Assembly (NCBI GenBank): GCA_016744395.1
Contig: JADGEK010000021.1
Span: 1-59,778, forward strand
Direction of reading: 5' to 3'
Origin: Gammaproteobacteria bacterium
GTDB lineage: Bacteria > Pseudomonadota > Gammaproteobacteria > GRL18
Length of the DNA: 59,778 nt
The position numbers and the translations under genes are program-made. Every line of letters starts with the position of its first letter. The first letter of the stretch is position 1. The notes below the pieces were generated by a model that saw only the letters and a program-made list of their open reading frames with translations, made no database searches and was not told the DNA's origin. Below, piece after piece: positions 16,887 through 26,145 of this stretch.

Positions 16887-18875
16887 ATGGATAAAATTTT
16901 GCAATCGACTTTTCATTACGGGACCGCTTTTTCCAGAAATATTGGCTGGGTAACTGAAACTGAACAGGAAATATTGCGTAATAAACGAATTGCAATTGCT
17001 GGTTTGGGTGGTGTTGGTGGAAGTCATCTGATCACATTGACTCGTCTGGGTATTGGAAAATTTAACATTTCTGACTTGGATATTTTTGAGCTAGCTAACT
17101 TCAACCGTCAGGCGGGTGCGGCTATAAGCCATATTGATCGTAGCAAAGTTGATGTTATGGCTGAGCTGGCAAGAGATATTAATACTGAGTTAAATCTGAA
17201 GACTTTCCCTGAAGGAGTGAGTAAACAAAATCTGGATGAATTTTTAGAGGATGTTGACCTTTATGTTGATGGCCTGGATTTTTTTGCTCTGGAAGCCCGA
17301 AAAGCTGTTTTTGCTGCTTGCGCAGAAAAAGGCATTCCTGCTGTGACTGCTGCACCTCTTGGGATGGGTGTTGCCTTATTATGTTTTCTGCCAGGAAAGA
17401 TGTCCTTTGAAGAATACTTTCGTCTCAATGGACAGACAGAGGATGAACAGTTACTCCGTTTTCTTATGGGCTTGTCTCCTGCAATGCTACAAATGTCTTA
17501 TTTAGTGGATGATAGCCGAGTGGATCTGGATAATCATAAAGGCCCATCGACTCCCATGGCATGTGAGCTTTGCGCTGGCCTGGCAGCGACCAATGCTTTA
17601 AAAATCTTGCTTAATAGAGGTAATGTTATTGCGGCCCCAAATGGCTTGCATTTTGATGCCTTTCGCAATAAATTTTCAAAAACCTGGCGTCCCTGGGGGA
17701 ATAATAACTGGATTCAACGTCTGGGTATTGAAATTGTTCGTAATAAACTGTCAGAAAATTTAACAATGCCTAAAGTGACCTCAGAAGAAATCATATTAGA
17801 TACACCCATTGCCCGTATTCTTGACTTGGCTCGTTGGGCACCTAGTGGCGATAATACTCAGCCCTGGCGTTTTGAAATATTGGATGAGCATTCTTTTTTG
17901 ATTTACGCTAATGATACCAGAGACTGGTGTGTTTATGATTTAGATGGGCGGGCTAGCCAGACAGCAGTGGGAGCCTTATTGGAAACAATACAAATTGCGG
18001 CATCGAAAGAAGGGTTGAATGTCAGTTTTAATCAGACAGAAAAATCCAGTGAAGAAAACCCGATTATTGAGGTTAAACTGGTTAATGCGGCGGGTGAGCA
18101 AGTTACAGATCTTTTATTTCCCTTTATTAAAATTCGTTGTACTCAGCGCAGAGCTTTGTCTGGCAAAGTTTTAACCCAATCTGAAAAGGAACAGCTTGAA
18201 GCATCTGTTGGTGATGGTTTTAAGCTCATCTGGTTAGAAGGTCAATCAAACAAATGGCAAATGGCCAAACTACTTTTTAGAAATGCTCAGATCCGCTTAA
18301 CAATCGAAGAAGCCTATAAAGTACATAAACGAATTATTGATTGGAATTCACAGTTTAGTAAAGACAAAATCCCAGACCGAGCAGTCGGGCTTGATCCGTT
18401 TTCATTAAAAATGATGCGCTGGGCCATGCAGAGTTGGGAGCGTGTCACAATGCTTAATACCTGGTTTGCAGGAACATGGATTCCCCGCATTCAGTTGGAT
18501 TTGTTGCCAGCAATGCAATGTGGTGCACATTTTATTATTGTTTCAGATAACAAACTGGAAACTATAGATGACTATATTTCTGGTGGTCGGGCAATGCAAC
18601 GATTTTGGTTAACCAGTGCCCGTTTAGGATTACAATTTCAGCCAGAAATGACACCTTTAATATTTTCTCGGTATGTTAATGAATCAGAAAATTTCACACA
18701 ACCTTTCACAAAAAACACACAGGCTTATCAGCAAGCAGAAAAATTGGCTGTTGATTTAGAAATTATAGTGGGGAAAAAGATTAAAGGATATTCCGTTTTT
18801 ATGGGGCGAGTGGGCAAAGGAAGAATACCCATTTCCCGCTCCATTCGACTATCGATAGGTGAATTACAAAAATAA
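16887..18875 (+). CDS. ThiF-family (E1-like) adenylyltransferase fused to nitroreductase
   Basis: A two-domain protein of 662 residues. The N-terminal half is an E1/ThiF Rossmann domain: IAGLGGVGGSHL (about 36-47), the Arg of NFNRQ, VDGLDFF, and a CELC pair near 225. E1-like enzymes adenylate carboxylates. The C-terminal half (from about 300) is a flavin nitroreductase fold, with LARWAPSGDNTQPWRFEI as FMN-binding start and SGGRAMQRFWLTSARLGLQ. The fusion suggests carboxylate activation plus a redox step on one small molecule, probably the product of the upstream acyltransferase (27-base gap, same strand). The substrate is not known. Confidence 0.85.
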   Translation: MDKILQSTFHYGTAFSRNIGWVTETEQEILRNKRIAIAGLGGVGGSHLITLTRLGIGKFNISDLDIFELANFNRQAGAAISHIDRSKVDVMAELARDINTELNLKTFPEGVSKQNLDEFLEDVDLYVDGLDFFALEARKAVFAACAEKGIPAVTAAPLGMGVALLCFLPGKMSFEEYFRLNGQTEDEQLLRFLMGLSPAMLQMSYLVDDSRVDLDNHKGPSTPMACELCAGLAATNALKILLNRGNVIAAPNGLHFDAFRNKFSKTWRPWGNNNWIQRLGIEIVRNKLSENLTMPKVTSEEIILDTPIARILDLARWAPSGDNTQPWRFEILDEHSFLIYANDTRDWCVYDLDGRASQTAVGALLETIQIAASKEGLNVSFNQTEKSSEENPIIEVKLVNAAGEQVTDLLFPFIKIRCTQRRALSGKVLTQSEKEQLEASVGDGFKLIWLEGQSNKWQMAKLLFRNAQIRLTIEEAYKVHKRIIDWNSQFSKDKIPDRAVGLDPFSLKMMRWAMQSWERVTMLNTWFAGTWIPRIQLDLLPAMQCGAHFIIVSDNKLETIDDYISGGRAMQRFWLTSARLGLQFQPEMTPLIFSRYVNESENFTQPFTKNTQAYQQAEKLAVDLEIIVGKKIKGYSVFMGRVGKGRIPISRSIRLSIGELQK

Positions 18876-18995
18876 TTGAATTACTTTATCAAAGAAAAAG
18901 ATATACAAAGAAAATAGATTTAATGTACATAGAATATTTTTTCAGCTTCCTTTTCTATTGTTTTTAAATAGCCATTAATTTCGATGAAGGGTTAA

Positions 18996-19012
18996 TGTCA
19001 GATATTTTTACA
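18996..19012 (+). promoter_or_regulatory. Candidate regulator site (copy 2)
   Basis: TGTCAGATATTTTTACA. It matches the copy at 19149 in 15 of 17 positions and in the same orientation, 153 bases apart. It lies roughly 270 bases upstream of the expected transcription start. Confidence 0.45.
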
Positions 19013-19148
19013 CTCTGCTCATTATATTTTTTATTTTTCAATATTATTGTAGAAATTAGTTCAAAATTTGCAGCTGATTTTACTTAAATACAAGCTAAAC
19101 CATTATAATTTCATCATTGTATTATTTTCATTATATGATCGTAATATC

Positions 19149-19165
19149 TGTCAGTTTTTTTTACA
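19149..19165 (+). promoter_or_regulatory. Candidate regulator site (copy 3)
   Basis: TGTCAGTTTTTTTTACA, identical to the minus-strand copy at 5251-5267. It lies about 95 bases upstream of the -24 element, a usual distance for an enhancer-binding protein such as PrsR. Confidence 0.55.
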
Positions 19166-19240
19166 AAACAAGTAGAGAGGGATATAAAAAATTTAGGCTG
19201 AACTTCGTTATCTTATTGAATTTTAAAGAGTATGTTTTTT

Positions 19241-19257
19241 TTGGCATAAAACTAGCA
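19241..19257 (+). promoter_or_regulatory. Sigma-54 (-24/-12) promoter of the PEP-CTERM gene
   Basis: TTGGCATAAAACTAGCA fits the consensus YTGGCACGRNNNTTGCW: the -24 GG and -12 GC are both present with the exact 10-base gap, and the -24 box (TTGGCA) is perfect. The gene starts 72 bases downstream. PrsR, a sigma-54 activator, is encoded in the same locus. Confidence 0.75.
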
Positions 19258-19328
19258 TTAAGAGAAGTACTTGATTGGTTTTGTTGTTAGCAAGGCAAGT
19301 AGAATTTAATATAAATTGGAGTTATAAA

Positions 19329-20153
19329 ATGATATTTAAGAAAAAATTAGCAATATTAGGTGGCGCAGCCCTGCTAGCATTTAGTGCGAGTGCAAGTGCT
19401 GTAACTGTGGATCTGTTTTCGACTGACCAAGGCCTTCTAAGTGATTCTACAACTAGTGATGGTGGCTTGACATCTTCTGTAGATACTGTGGGTACTGATA
19501 TCTTGGGTGGTTCACGTGATCTTTATGTGGAATTAGTTTCAAGAGCAGTTACATCTCCATTTTCAACAGCTGATCTTGGTGTAGGTGGTGGAGCATTAAG
19601 TTTTAGTGTAGGTACCGAAGCTACTGGTACTGCTGTTGTGCAGTGGGATGGTAATGATCATAGTCCTCTCATTGATACAACAGGATTACAGACACTTGGA
19701 GTTGGTATTGATTTGACCGAAGCTGGTACACATACAGCATTTGGTGTTAATACTCTGTTTGCTGATGCAGATTTTCTCTTCACAATTACAGCATGGACTG
19801 ATGATGACAATTGGACAGCTGTTACTTTAGGCTCTCATGCTGTTGGGCTTGGATCAGGTGTTTTCTCTGCTATAGGATTTGATTCTTTTACAAATGCTGC
19901 TGATTGTGGTTCTTTAGATCCAGAGCCAGGTGTCATTGCGATCACTTGTGGTGGTGTTGGCGGAGATCAAGTTGTTGATTTATCTAATCTAGGTGCCTTA
20001 CAGTTAGTAATTGATCCGCTAGGTAGTTTTGTCTCGCTAGATTTAACTCTTGATAGCATTGAAACTATCCCAGAGCCTTCAACATTAGGTTTACTTGGTC
20101 TTGGTTTAGTCGGTGCAGGTTTTGCTCGTCGTAGAAAAAATCAGAAAGCATAA
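19329..20153 (+). CDS. PEP-CTERM sorting-domain protein
   Basis: A secreted protein of about 274 residues. It has an N-terminal signal peptide (MIFKKKLAILGGAALLAFSA, cut after SASA), a Ser/Thr/Asp/Gly-rich body of about 220 residues with one Cys pair, and a textbook C-terminal sorting signal: IPEPSTLGLLGLGLVGAGFA followed by the basic tail RRRKNQKA. Exosortase is expected to cut at PEP and release or anchor the protein; function in floc or biofilm matrix is known for relatives. ATG 19329 is chosen over an upstream start at 19275 because GGAG precedes it and the signal peptide begins there. It is monocistronic. Confidence 0.93.
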   Translation: MIFKKKLAILGGAALLAFSASASAVTVDLFSTDQGLLSDSTTSDGGLTSSVDTVGTDILGGSRDLYVELVSRAVTSPFSTADLGVGGGALSFSVGTEATGTAVVQWDGNDHSPLIDTTGLQTLGVGIDLTEAGTHTAFGVNTLFADADFLFTITAWTDDDNWTAVTLGSHAVGLGSGVFSAIGFDSFTNAADCGSLDPEPGVIAITCGGVGGDQVVDLSNLGALQLVIDPLGSFVSLDLTLDSIETIPEPSTLGLLGLGLVGAGFARRRKNQKA

Positions 20154-20180
20154 AATATTATTAAATATAATATTTTAAAT

Positions 20181-20222
20181 GAAAAAAGGGTGTCATTACA
20201 TTTGTAATGACACCCTTTTTTC
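20181..20222. terminator. Bidirectional Rho-independent terminator
   Basis: A perfect 19-bp stem (20181-20199 with 20204-20222) closes a 4-base loop (ATTT). The stem ends in A6 on one side and T6 on the other, so it can stop both the PEP-CTERM transcript and the convergent operon that ends at 20259. Confidence 0.92.
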
Positions 20223-20258
20223 ATTTTAGGGTAAAATAAAGTTGATTAAAGGTTTTCT

Positions 20259-21458
20259 TTAAATACTTTCAATGAATGAATTAAATTCAATGCAACAATT
20301 ATGTTTATGGAATAGTACTTTCATTGTTTTTGCGTTAGTTTTGTACTCAGGAGTATTTAGTAATTCACTAGCTGTTTTTTTCAATAAAATCCCTTCTTGA
20401 GTTTGTTCAGAACGTATAATTAATCCTGTGGTTGTTTGTTCTATATACGACATGGTTAAATACTGATCCATATTACTGGCAATCCCCAAAACAGGGATCC
20501 CTTCAGATAGAGCTTGATAAGCTGTTGCACTTCCGCCATTACACACAACCAGATCACACTCACGGATGACCTCAGTTCCTGGTAAATAATCGGCTACATA
20601 AACATTCCCAGCCATTTTAATGTCAGAGCGACTGGCGGTAGCAACTAGAATATTAGCATTAAACTCAGATAAAACAGACATGATCTCAGGCAATTTATCT
20701 GCTGCACCAGAGGAGCCCAAAGTGACATAGATTTTTTGTTTATTCTTATCCAGACTTTCAAACCATTCAGGCAAAGGAATATCTGGAGACCAAATTAATG
20801 GGCCAATGAAATGATGATTGTCTGGTAATTTCTGAGTTGGAATAAGCTCAGGTACGTCCAGATAGAGCGTGTAATCACCATAAGTATAGACCTGTCTTAA
20901 GTCACCCATTGGTTCAAGATGATGTTGTTTTCGGAGCTGATTATGAGGGTGTGCATGATATTTAAAGACAAAGGGGCGTATTAACTGGAAGAAAAAATTA
21001 GTGATGGTATAACCCAGAAATCGAGTCATGGGATGATCGGGTAAAGGGTAGTTTTCTTGACTATAGGGGCTCCAGTGGGCGTTGGCTAGAGCAATATAAG
21101 GTGTGTGACTTAAAGGTGCACTGATCGCTAAAGAAAGTCTGAAATCTCCGACAATAATATCGGGCTTAATTTTATTAATAAGCTCAATGTCATCTTTGAT
21201 ATAACTGCTGAGTGTTTTTTTGTCATAAAACCTTGCACCAGATGCCAGAGCGTTAATAAATTGCTCACTGGGAATGCTTTTGATCGGCCATCGAGTTATG
21301 TTTGAGTTTTCAGGAAAAACAAAATCAAAGCCTTCAGCACAGGCAAAGTGAACATCATAGGTTTTTGGATCCAGTGATTGTGCTAAAACCAGAGGACGAA
21401 CAACATGAGCCAGAGTCACTGCTTCAGCAAAAAATAAGATTCGTTTTGTTTGGGGCAT
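20259..21458 (-). CDS. GT1-family (UGT/MGT-like) glycosyltransferase
   Basis: 399 residues with the GT-B fold of macrolide- and lipid-type glycosyltransferases. The N-terminal half begins KRILFFAEAVTLAHVVRPLVLA and holds the acceptor pocket. The C-terminal half has IYVTLGSSG and the nucleotide-sugar loop CDLVVCNGGSATAYQALSEGIPVLGI. Such enzymes usually glycosylate small or lipid molecules rather than chain-extending polysaccharide. Its start overlaps the stop of the epimerase gene by one base, and the RND exporter is the first gene of the same unit. It is therefore a good candidate to decorate a metabolite that is then exported. Confidence 0.85.
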   Translation of the reverse strand: MPQTKRILFFAEAVTLAHVVRPLVLAQSLDPKTYDVHFACAEGFDFVFPENSNITRWPIKSIPSEQFINALASGARFYDKKTLSSYIKDDIELINKIKPDIIVGDFRLSLAISAPLSHTPYIALANAHWSPYSQENYPLPDHPMTRFLGYTITNFFFQLIRPFVFKYHAHPHNQLRKQHHLEPMGDLRQVYTYGDYTLYLDVPELIPTQKLPDNHHFIGPLIWSPDIPLPEWFESLDKNKQKIYVTLGSSGAADKLPEIMSVLSEFNANILVATASRSDIKMAGNVYVADYLPGTEVIRECDLVVCNGGSATAYQALSEGIPVLGIASNMDQYLTMSYIEQTTTGLIIRSEQTQEGILLKKTASELLNTPEYKTNAKTMKVLFHKHNCCIEFNSFIESI

Positions 21459-22591
21459 CAGGATTTTCCTGCTCTGCCAAATAAACCGTATTTTTCTAAC
21501 TCATCCACTGTTTTTTCATATCCGTCAAAGGACTCCTGATCAGATGCCCATTGCACAAATTCTTCCATGCCCTGTTCCAGAGAGGTAGATGGTGAAAAAT
21601 TAAGTCCATGCTTTGCTTGAGTGAGATCAGCATAACAGGAAAAAATATCGCCCTGACGAAACTCACCTAGATCGAGCATTTCCACATCCTTCTTACAGGC
21701 TTTGGCCAATGCACTTGCAACATCTCGAATTGTGTCGTTGCAACCACTGCCAACATTAAATATTGCGGGGGAGCGGTTATTATTTTCTAAAGCCAGCACA
21801 TTGGCTTTAGCAACATCAAATATATGTACAAAATCCCTTCCAGGCATTCCTTGTTCATAAAGTGATAGTGCTTGATTGGCAATGATTCTGTTATAGAAGA
21901 TGGAGACAACACCAGTATAAGGATTTTTTAATGATTGTCTGGAGCCGTAAACATTAAAATATCTTAGCATCGTGACAGGAATACCAAAGGTATTCGCGGC
22001 ATAACGACAATAATCCTCCTGATGTTTTTTTGTTTCAGCATAGACAGATAATGGGTCAAGTGGGCGCTCCTCAATGGTTGCGACAGGTTCAAGGATGGTT
22101 CGACAATGAGGGCATAGTTGGTGAAACATTCCTTTGTCCAGATCCTCTCGAAGACGAAGAGAAGGATAAATGGTTCCATGCTCTGGACAGGTATGGGTTC
22201 CCTCTCCATAAACAGCACGTGAAGATGCAAGTATAAATTGTTTGAGTTTAATGTTTTGTTTAACGATGCATTCTAGTAGTGTTGCTGTACCAATGACATT
22301 AACATCAACATAATTTCGTATATCGTACATGCTTTGTCCAACACCAGTCAGTGCAGCAAAATGATAAACGGCATCAATATCTTCAAGTGCCTTATTGACA
22401 TCTTCAGGTTGACACACATCACCATATATCTTTTCAATGTCAGGGTGGAGGTAGTCTGGAAAGTCAGCATTTTTACCATGTATTTGTGGATCAAGTAAAT
22501 CCAGGATTCGAACTCTATGGCCTTTTGCAATAAGCTGATCTGCAGTGTGTGAGCCAATAAAACCTGCCCCACCTGTGATTAATATATTCAT
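21458..22591 (-). CDS. NAD-dependent sugar epimerase with zinc-ribbon-like insert (dTDP-L-rhamnose 4-epimerase-like)
   Basis: Extended short-chain dehydrogenase of 377 residues. The NAD site is TGGAGFIGSH (about 7-16), with SSRAVYG and the catalytic pair in YAETKKHQE. Between these lies an insert with two Cys pairs' worth of ligands (CPEHG ... CPHC), which I associate with dTDP-L-rhamnose 4-epimerase-like enzymes and their relatives. The product is a nucleotide sugar, most likely donor for the overlapping glycosyltransferase. The exact sugar is not determined. It is the middle gene of a three-gene minus-strand operon. Confidence 0.82.
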   Translation of the reverse strand: MNILITGGAGFIGSHTADQLIAKGHRVRILDLLDPQIHGKNADFPDYLHPDIEKIYGDVCQPEDVNKALEDIDAVYHFAALTGVGQSMYDIRNYVDVNVIGTATLLECIVKQNIKLKQFILASSRAVYGEGTHTCPEHGTIYPSLRLREDLDKGMFHQLCPHCRTILEPVATIEERPLDPLSVYAETKKHQEDYCRYAANTFGIPVTMLRYFNVYGSRQSLKNPYTGVVSIFYNRIIANQALSLYEQGMPGRDFVHIFDVAKANVLALENNNRSPAIFNVGSGCNDTIRDVASALAKACKKDVEMLDLGEFRQGDIFSCYADLTQAKHGLNFSPSTSLEQGMEEFVQWASDQESFDGYEKTVDELEKYGLFGRAGKS

Positions 22592-22592
22592 G

Positions 22593-24905
22593 TCATTTCC
22601 TTGATTCGTTAAATTGTTTTTGTTGTCTGTATTTTATTCCCAGTGCTAATATCGCAGGTAAGAGTAAAATATCAAAAAACAATGCAGCCAGAAGTCCAAC
22701 ACCTGTCATTAAGCCAAATTGATGGGTTGGAATAAAGGATGAAAATGCGAGAATAAAAAATTGCCCACAAAGAATAATGGTGGTTGCTGAAATGGCTCGC
22801 CCTGCTGAACGGTAGGCTCGCATTAGAGCAATAATGGGTTTAATGCCTTTATTAATTCGCCTGAGATAGGCATCGTAGACATGAATAGTATCATCAACGG
22901 CAATGCCAATAGCAACGCTTAAGATTATAGCTGTTCCAATGTCCAATGTGATACTCAGGATACCCATGGTAATAAAGATAAAGAGGATAGGGGAAATATT
23001 GGGCAACATAGCTAACATTGCTGGTTTGTAGGAGCGCCAGAATAGGGTCAGGCAGAGAAAAATTAATAAAAATGCCATAGCTCCACTTTTAAGTTGTCCA
23101 GAGATCAGCTGTTTTTCCTGATCGGAAAACATTCGGGCACTACCAGCAAACTGCCATTGTAAACTGATGTGATTCTTTTTCATGAGTTGCTCAATTTTTT
23201 CCATGGTCTCTCGGATTTTTCTGGCACCATGGACATTTAAGTTGAGCAGCATTCGAGTACGTTTAAACTCCTGATCGACTAACTCAAAGAGGTCGGTTCC
23301 ATCGTAAATAAATAGATATTGACTGATAATGGGGCGTTTATCAGGTATAGAGCGGTAGGCAGGATTTTCGTTATGGAATGCCCAGTGCATTTCTTCGACA
23401 ATATCTGCCATTGAAAGGCTTGCATCAACTTCAGGTAAATTATCTATCTCTTGTTGAATTGCTTTTATTTGTTTCAAGTTAATGGGATCTTTAAGGTCAT
23501 CACGTTGTTTGCCATCAAAGATAATTTCCAGAGGTGTTGTTCCTGCAAGATTTTTTTGGATTAGTTTGTCTGATTGAATAAGAGAATGTTGTTGAGGAAA
23601 GTAGAGCAATAAATCTGTTTCTGGTCTCACCTTGATTGCTTGTGTGAGTCCTCCCAGAAGCAACAAGCTCAGGATAACAGTAGAAACAATTCCAGCATGA
23701 CGGATACTGATACGCGCCCCAAACATGACAATGCGGTTAAACTGTGTCATTCCGACTTTTTGTATTTGCCAGCTATTATTATCATACCTAAGAAAGACTG
23801 AAGGAATAATCCAAATGACTAATAAATAAAGCATTGCAACTCCAACTGCTGCTGCATAACCAAATGTTTGAATGGGTGGCAGAGGGCTAAACCCTAGTGA
23901 GAGCAGGCCAGCCATTGTGGTAATTGCTGTAAACCGAATTGGGCGCTCAACGTCGTTTAAGGCGTATAAAATTCTGGAATGTCCAGAGTGACCAATTGCA
24001 GAAGCGTGTAAAAATGCATTAAAAAAATGTATGAAAAATGCAATAGTTAAGGAAGTGAGTAATGGACTGACCATTGAGACTGGCATTGAAAAGGGCTCAT
24101 CAATCAAGACAACAAATAGTAGCGAACTATTAACGGCAATACCTATTGATATCATAACAAGTACGATGATGAGTATACTTCTAAATAACCACCAGATTAA
24201 AACAATGCCGAGAATAACGGTTGCTGGAATAAAGCGCAGATTATCTGCCAGCATGGTGTCAAACATGGTGACTTCAATTTCAATACTGCCAGCAGTTGCG
24301 ACAATGTAGGGGATTAGATTGTATTTGCTAATTAAGTCCATTGTCATTGTTTTTATTTTTTCACTGTCAAAACTGCTTTCCAATGGGTTTGGTCTAACCA
24401 GCATTGCGATGTGGGAGCCATCAGTTGAGGCAATACGTTTTGGAGCAAAGCGATCGTTAACCACTCTAGCTTTGCGCTGGAAAGTATTCAGTTTTTGAAT
24501 TTCTTCTTTTTTCAGTACATATTCCACTGAAAAGCCATCGCTGGTGCCAAAAATTTTGTCCATAGTAGTGATTGCTATGACACGATCAATCAGTGGATCT
24601 TTTTCTAATTGGGTAACAACTGACTCAAAGGGGGTGAGAAATGTATCTGCATATAGGTTATCCCCTGTAAATAAAATAATAAGCATGTCATCTTCAGGAA
24701 ATTGCTGTCGTAATTCTTTTTCAAGCAGAATAACTGGTTCATCCTCATGAAAAAACACATCTTCACTATTATCTGGTTGTAATTGATTTAAAAAAGGAAT
24801 GGGTGTTATAAAAAGTATTGAAAGGAGGAATAATGATAGCCAGAGAGGTAATCTTTTTTGCTTTAGAGCAAACATGAATTTTTGATCCAATGGATGAATG
24901 AACAA
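22593..24905 (-). CDS. RND/MMPL-family exporter
   Basis: 770 residues with two repeats of one membrane helix, a large periplasmic loop and five further helices. The second repeat has the conserved GTAIILSVAIGIAVDDTIHVYDAYLRR, with acidic residues of the proton path. This single-chain RND architecture, rather than the tripartite drug-pump form, is used by MmpL-like and HpnN-like lipid transporters. It is the first gene of the operon with epimerase and glycosyltransferase, and divergent from the LolA-like/beta-barrel/NRPS operon. Together they would cover inner membrane, periplasm and outer membrane. Confidence 0.85.
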   Translation of the reverse strand: MFIHPLDQKFMFALKQKRLPLWLSLFLLSILFITPIPFLNQLQPDNSEDVFFHEDEPVILLEKELRQQFPEDDMLIILFTGDNLYADTFLTPFESVVTQLEKDPLIDRVIAITTMDKIFGTSDGFSVEYVLKKEEIQKLNTFQRKARVVNDRFAPKRIASTDGSHIAMLVRPNPLESSFDSEKIKTMTMDLISKYNLIPYIVATAGSIEIEVTMFDTMLADNLRFIPATVILGIVLIWWLFRSILIIVLVMISIGIAVNSSLLFVVLIDEPFSMPVSMVSPLLTSLTIAFFIHFFNAFLHASAIGHSGHSRILYALNDVERPIRFTAITTMAGLLSLGFSPLPPIQTFGYAAAVGVAMLYLLVIWIIPSVFLRYDNNSWQIQKVGMTQFNRIVMFGARISIRHAGIVSTVILSLLLLGGLTQAIKVRPETDLLLYFPQQHSLIQSDKLIQKNLAGTTPLEIIFDGKQRDDLKDPINLKQIKAIQQEIDNLPEVDASLSMADIVEEMHWAFHNENPAYRSIPDKRPIISQYLFIYDGTDLFELVDQEFKRTRMLLNLNVHGARKIRETMEKIEQLMKKNHISLQWQFAGSARMFSDQEKQLISGQLKSGAMAFLLIFLCLTLFWRSYKPAMLAMLPNISPILFIFITMGILSITLDIGTAIILSVAIGIAVDDTIHVYDAYLRRINKGIKPIIALMRAYRSAGRAISATTIILCGQFFILAFSSFIPTHQFGLMTGVGLLAALFFDILLLPAILALGIKYRQQKQFNESRK

Positions 24906-25293
24906 AATGTCATTTTAAAGCATAGTTAGAATAATGAGTTTGGTCAACTCTCTTTTACAATATTCAATAGATGAAAAATTACAGTGTAAATAATTATTGA
25001 TTGGTTATGTGATTAGTTAGTTTTTAGAAGTATTTAGACTTGTTTTATGTACCTTTGATAAAGTAAAGTGCAAAGTTGATCTATGGAATTGATGTTAGTA
25101 CAAACAGGTTCTACAACCGTTTATTTTTATTACTTGCAGTTGGCTAAAATTCCTGGGAATAAATTGTATATTGCTCCTTGTTTATAAACTGGGAGACCTT
25201 GTGTTTTAATAGTATTATATCTATACTTAGTTTGATTGCTTTATAAGGTTTGAACGTTAACTTGTTAATTTAAAAGAATTTTGGATGTGTTTT
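24906..25293. other. Divergent promoter region
   Basis: 388 bases without a gene between the RND operon (minus) and the LolA-like operon (plus). A possible plus-strand sigma-70 promoter is TTGTGT (25199-25204), 17 bases, TATACT (25222-25227). No sigma-54 promoter or TGTCA-N7-TTACA site was found. The promoter for the minus side is unclear. Confidence 0.4.
25199..25227 (+). promoter_or_regulatory. Possible sigma-70 promoter for the LolA-like/NRPS operon
   Basis: TTGTGT and TATACT with a 17-base spacer; the -10 box matches 5 of 6 positions and the -35 only 3 of 6. It lies 67 bases before the ATG at 25294. Confidence 0.3.
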
Positions 25294-26142
25294 ATGAAAC
25301 GTTTTACACTGCTTAATTTTATTTTTAAATCAGTTGTAACTTTTGTGTCATTGACTTTTTTAATCCCTTCTACTCTTTGGGCAAAAGATTTTAGTAATGG
25401 CAAAGAGCTGGCAACGGCTGCTTACAATCGTCCAGATGGTGATAATTCACTCTCTTTGGGCACTATGGTTCTGGTTGAAAAAGGGCACGATCCTCGAGTC
25501 AGGCAAATGTATACTTTCAATCTTGATGCAGGCAATGAAAATAAATTTATGATGATCCGCTTTAAAAAACCTGCGGATATTACCAACACTGGCCTGCTAA
25601 CTATTGACCACAGTGGTGACAAGGAGACAGAGCAGTGGGTTTATTTACCTGCAATTAATAAATCAAGACGCATCTCAACTAAACGAAGAGGCGGGCGTTT
25701 TGTAGGATCAGATATATTATATGAAGACCTCAGAGATAGAACCGTCGATATGGATAATCATAAAATATTGCGAAAGGAAAAATTCAATAAGATGGGTACA
25801 ATTGTGTTGGAGAGTATTCCCATTGATCCTGATAATTCTGTTTATGACAGAAAAATTGCCTGGATCCACCCCAAGACCTTGCTGGCGTTAAAGGTCGATA
25901 TTTATCAAAATGGGAGCAAAGAACCAGTTAAGCAAGTACTTGCTAAACAGATAGAAAAAAAGCAAGGTTACTGGACGGTAATGAAAAGTGTGATTCGAGA
26001 CTTGAAAACCAAACACGAGACTCACTTAAAAATTAATAAAATCAAATATGACCAGGCTATTCCAGAGGCACTTTTTTCATTGAAATACCTTGAAGATCCG
26101 CAAAGAGAAAAAGAAGTGATAAAGCTTCTTTCAGGAAAATAA
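25294..26142 (+). CDS. LolA-like periplasmic lipid/lipoprotein-binding protein
   Basis: A signal peptide (about 1-30, ending LWA) is followed by a LolA-like open barrel of the 'outer membrane lipoprotein-sorting protein' type: MVLVEKGHDPRVRQMYTF, FMMIRFKKPADITNTGLLTI, WVYLPAINKSRRIST, GSDILYEDL, and IAWIHPKTLLALKVDIY. Members of this family usually sit next to MMPL/RND transporters and are thought to carry hydrophobic cargo across the periplasm. ATG 25294 is preferred over 25285 because TTGGA lies 8 bases upstream. It is 3 bases from the next gene. Confidence 0.83.
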   Translation: MKRFTLLNFIFKSVVTFVSLTFLIPSTLWAKDFSNGKELATAAYNRPDGDNSLSLGTMVLVEKGHDPRVRQMYTFNLDAGNENKFMMIRFKKPADITNTGLLTIDHSGDKETEQWVYLPAINKSRRISTKRRGGRFVGSDILYEDLRDRTVDMDNHKILRKEKFNKMGTIVLESIPIDPDNSVYDRKIAWIHPKTLLALKVDIYQNGSKEPVKQVLAKQIEKKQGYWTVMKSVIRDLKTKHETHLKINKIKYDQAIPEALFSLKYLEDPQREKEVIKLLSGK

Positions 26143-26145
26143 GTT

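Larger units (their letters stand above)
18876..19328. other. Regulatory intergenic region of the PEP-CTERM gene
   Basis: A 453-base, very AT-rich gap without a gene. It contains two copies of the TGTCA-N7-TTACA motif (18996-19012 and 19149-19165), a sigma-54 promoter (19241-19257), and GGAG eight bases before the ATG at 19329. This layout, with two upstream sites and a -24/-12 promoter, is that of an enhancer-dependent promoter. Confidence 0.65.
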
